Source: Roseburia_D sp964388945
GTDB lineage: Bacteria > Bacillota > Clostridia > Lachnospirales > Lachnospiraceae
Length of the DNA stretch: 41,605 nucleotides
Assembly: GCA_964388945.1 (NCBI GenBank)
Contig: CAYMCM010000016.1
Span: forward strand, 1 to 41,605
Direction: 5' to 3'
Both the position numbers and the translations under genes were made by a program. The notes beneath the pieces are model-generated. The model had not been told where the DNA came from, searched no databases, and saw only the letters and a list, made by a program, of their open reading frames with translations. Shown one piece after another: positions 40,038 to 41,605 of the stretch; positions within the stretch are counted from its first letter, which is position 1, and each line of letters opens with the position of its first letter.

Positions 40038-41605
40038 ATGGATAAATTCGTATTAAATCTTATTCATCGTCCGGAGATGGTTCCAGAGTATTCTGCAACC
40101 GTTACAGGACAGGGAAAAGAAGAAGATATCGGAGATAAAGCGCTGCTTACAGAATCTTTGGATATCTTTAAAACACAGCAGAGACTTGCACATGAAAATG
40201 GATTAAAAGTAACGATCCAGATGACCTATGCTTCTCTTTTTAATGACGAAGCAGTAGAACTCGCAAAGCATGACCATGAAGTATACGGAGATGAGATCGC
40301 ATTATCTTTACTGGGACTGCCTTGTGAAGAATTCCGTGAAAAATATAAGACAAAAGATTTCTGTATCTGGATGTTCTCTATGGAAGACAAAAAAGCTATC
40401 GTAAATGATGTGTTTGAAAAATTCCATGACAGATTCGGCTTCTATCCGGAATCTACCGGTTCCTACTATATGGATGCGGATTTAACCAACTACATCAAAG
40501 AAACTTATCCGACTGTAAAATGTGCGGTTGCTACCTGTTGGGAGGAAGGACCGAAGGCTTATCACACCTGCAACAATTCTTGGTATACTTTATTTGACGG
40601 CGGTCCATGGGCACCGTGGATTCCGTCCAAGCAGAATACACACGCACCGGCAGCAAATGCAGAAGAGGACAGCGGTATTGTAGCAATCCCGCACCTTTCC
40701 CGTGACCTGATCGCCTGCTACGATGGAAACGGTTCAAACTTCGGAACACATCCGCAGAACGTACTTCGTGGTATGATCTATGACACAAAAACATGGGAAT
40801 ATCCATATCTTTACAACCTGATCGACCAGTATCGTTCACTGGAGAAATATAACAACGGATATGCATACAACATGATGTTCGTTGGGCCGGGCTGGATGAA
40901 CAAGATGGGACGCTGGGAACAGCCGTATGAACTGCTTTACAAATCCTACAGCGACGGATGTGCTTACTATGGCAAGCTGAAAAAAGAAGGTCAGTTGATC
41001 GATATGACAATGTCTGAGTTCGCAGATTACTATCGTGAGAAGAAGGGTGTGAACCAGAACAATTATAATGAGCCGGAATGTGCATTGTGGAGAGATATTT
41101 TATATGGTTCTGATAAACAGTTATTCTGGTACTGCGACCCGTATATGAGAGCATGCGTCAATATGGATCAGGGTGGAGCGATCGTCGATCTTCGTCCATA
41201 CGCTGCAAAATTAGAGTGGCCGGTTGGTATCGGAACCAAACATGTTCAGGATGCGTCCTACCCATTCCTGATTCAGGAAAAATATCGTGCCGGTTACTTT
41301 ACTCACTATGCCGGAGAAGGAACCGTAAGAAGTGCAAAGCTGTCTTATAAGGGAGAAGAAGTAGATCTTTGTCTCTGCCCGACACACGCACACTTCTCAC
41401 AGGAAGGAAAGACCAGAATCCTTACCCTTGATCCGGTTACGATCGAATTCCGTGATCTGACCATCAAACTTCAGACGAAGGAATATTTTGAGGAAGGTTC
41501 TTCTAATATCAAGATTGAAAGAAATATCCTTGAAATGAGCAATCCGGATGCAGAAGTAACATTAAATGAGTACATGGTTGCATGTTATGGTACAACCGAG
41601 TATTC
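40038..41605 (+). CDS. Large protein of unknown family in the galactan operon (truncated by window end)
   Basis: An open frame of at least 522 codons that runs off the window, starting at ATG 40038 after AAGGAGAA. There is no signal peptide, so it is cytoplasmic. It opens MDKFVLNLIHRPEMVPEYSA. The first half looks like a metal-dependent barrel with acidic and His-rich motifs: MTYASLF, FGFYPESTGSYYMDADL, CWEEGPKAYH, FDGGPWAPWIPSK. The part after about residue 370 looks beta-rich. Its position after the importer suggests an enzyme acting on imported galacto-oligosaccharides, possibly of a polysaccharide-deacetylase/glycosidase-like fold, but I do not recognise it and assign no function. Confidence 0.85.
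   Translation, partial: MDKFVLNLIHRPEMVPEYSATVTGQGKEEDIGDKALLTESLDIFKTQQRLAHENGLKVTIQMTYASLFNDEAVELAKHDHEVYGDEIALSLLGLPCEEFREKYKTKDFCIWMFSMEDKKAIVNDVFEKFHDRFGFYPESTGSYYMDADLTNYIKETYPTVKCAVATCWEEGPKAYHTCNNSWYTLFDGGPWAPWIPSKQNTHAPAANAEEDSGIVAIPHLSRDLIACYDGNGSNFGTHPQNVLRGMIYDTKTWEYPYLYNLIDQYRSLEKYNNGYAYNMMFVGPGWMNKMGRWEQPYELLYKSYSDGCAYYGKLKKEGQLIDMTMSEFADYYREKKGVNQNNYNEPECALWRDILYGSDKQLFWYCDPYMRACVNMDQGGAIVDLRPYAAKLEWPVGIGTKHVQDASYPFLIQEKYRAGYFTHYAGEGTVRSAKLSYKGEEVDLCLCPTHAHFSQEGKTRILTLDPVTIEFRDLTIKLQTKEYFEEGSSNIKIERNILEMSNPDAEVTLNEYMVACYGTTEY

Noticed and set aside
40531..41154. 207-codon minus-strand frame under the last gene
   Set aside because: The plus frame is continuously open with a good start and protein-like sequence; the minus frame is rich in Ser, Cys and His, typical of antisense shadow.
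1..41605. CRISPR arrays, tRNA/rRNA genes, intact IS elements, phage genes
   Set aside because: I looked for spaced repeats, tRNA-like cloverleafs and transposase or phage proteins and saw none.

Overview
The window looks like a chromosomal segment of a Gram-positive, low-to-mid GC Clostridia member, most likely Lachnospiraceae (Roseburia/Agathobacter-like). This is an inference from protein character, AGGAGG-type ribosome binding sites, consensus sigma-A promoters, the DUF951-rpsF-ssb-rpsR and gdpP-rplI-dnaB core clusters, and a galactan-utilisation locus typical of gut Firmicutes. I see no rRNA, tRNA, CRISPR array, intact insertion sequence or prophage.

Layout. 101-1162 (-) is a membrane diguanylate cyclase. 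1433-2816 holds DUF951, rpsF, ssb and rpsR, with a striking inverted repeat across the rpsF promoter. 2939-4155 holds two membrane proteins, the second Lgt-like. 4165-9048 (-) is a five-gene operon: a complete spermidine/iron/phosphonate-class ABC importer plus a PHP-domain phosphoesterase. 9277-15419 is a four-gene operon for an apparently O-acylated exopolysaccharide: a cellulose-synthase-like GT2 with a c-di-GMP-binding PilZ domain, a secreted membrane-anchored protein, an MBOAT acyltransferase and a DHHW/AlgJ-like protein. The cyclase at the left edge makes c-di-GMP control of this operon plausible. 15508-19362 is gdpP-rplI-dnaB.

19544-21809 holds a MerR-like regulator, a 2[4Fe-4S] ferredoxin, a DUF1858 protein and mecA. 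22008-24164 is the least familiar locus: a Ser/Thr kinase fused to a degenerate ParA/MinD-like domain, apparently starting at an AUU codon, then a second degenerate ParA-like protein and a 69-residue unknown. 24423-26988 holds two cell-wall enzymes (GH18 with stalk and SH3 domains; Amidase_3). 27233-29815 is an AgrC/AgrA-like two-component system, whose sensor gene has an apparent one-base frameshift, plus a lipoprotein. galM (-) follows at 29887-30924.

31100-33763 is a tsaC - LMW-phosphatase-like - upp - dCMP deaminase cluster, in which the phosphatase has lost its nucleophile and general acid. 33997 to the right edge is a beta-1,4-galactan locus: a secreted GH53 endo-galactanase with a CBM61-like domain, a sugar ABC importer without its own ATPase, and a large unrecognised protein cut by the window end. 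The GH53 gene and the importer share near-identical promoter/operator blocks with a LacI-type palindrome, so one regulator probably controls both.
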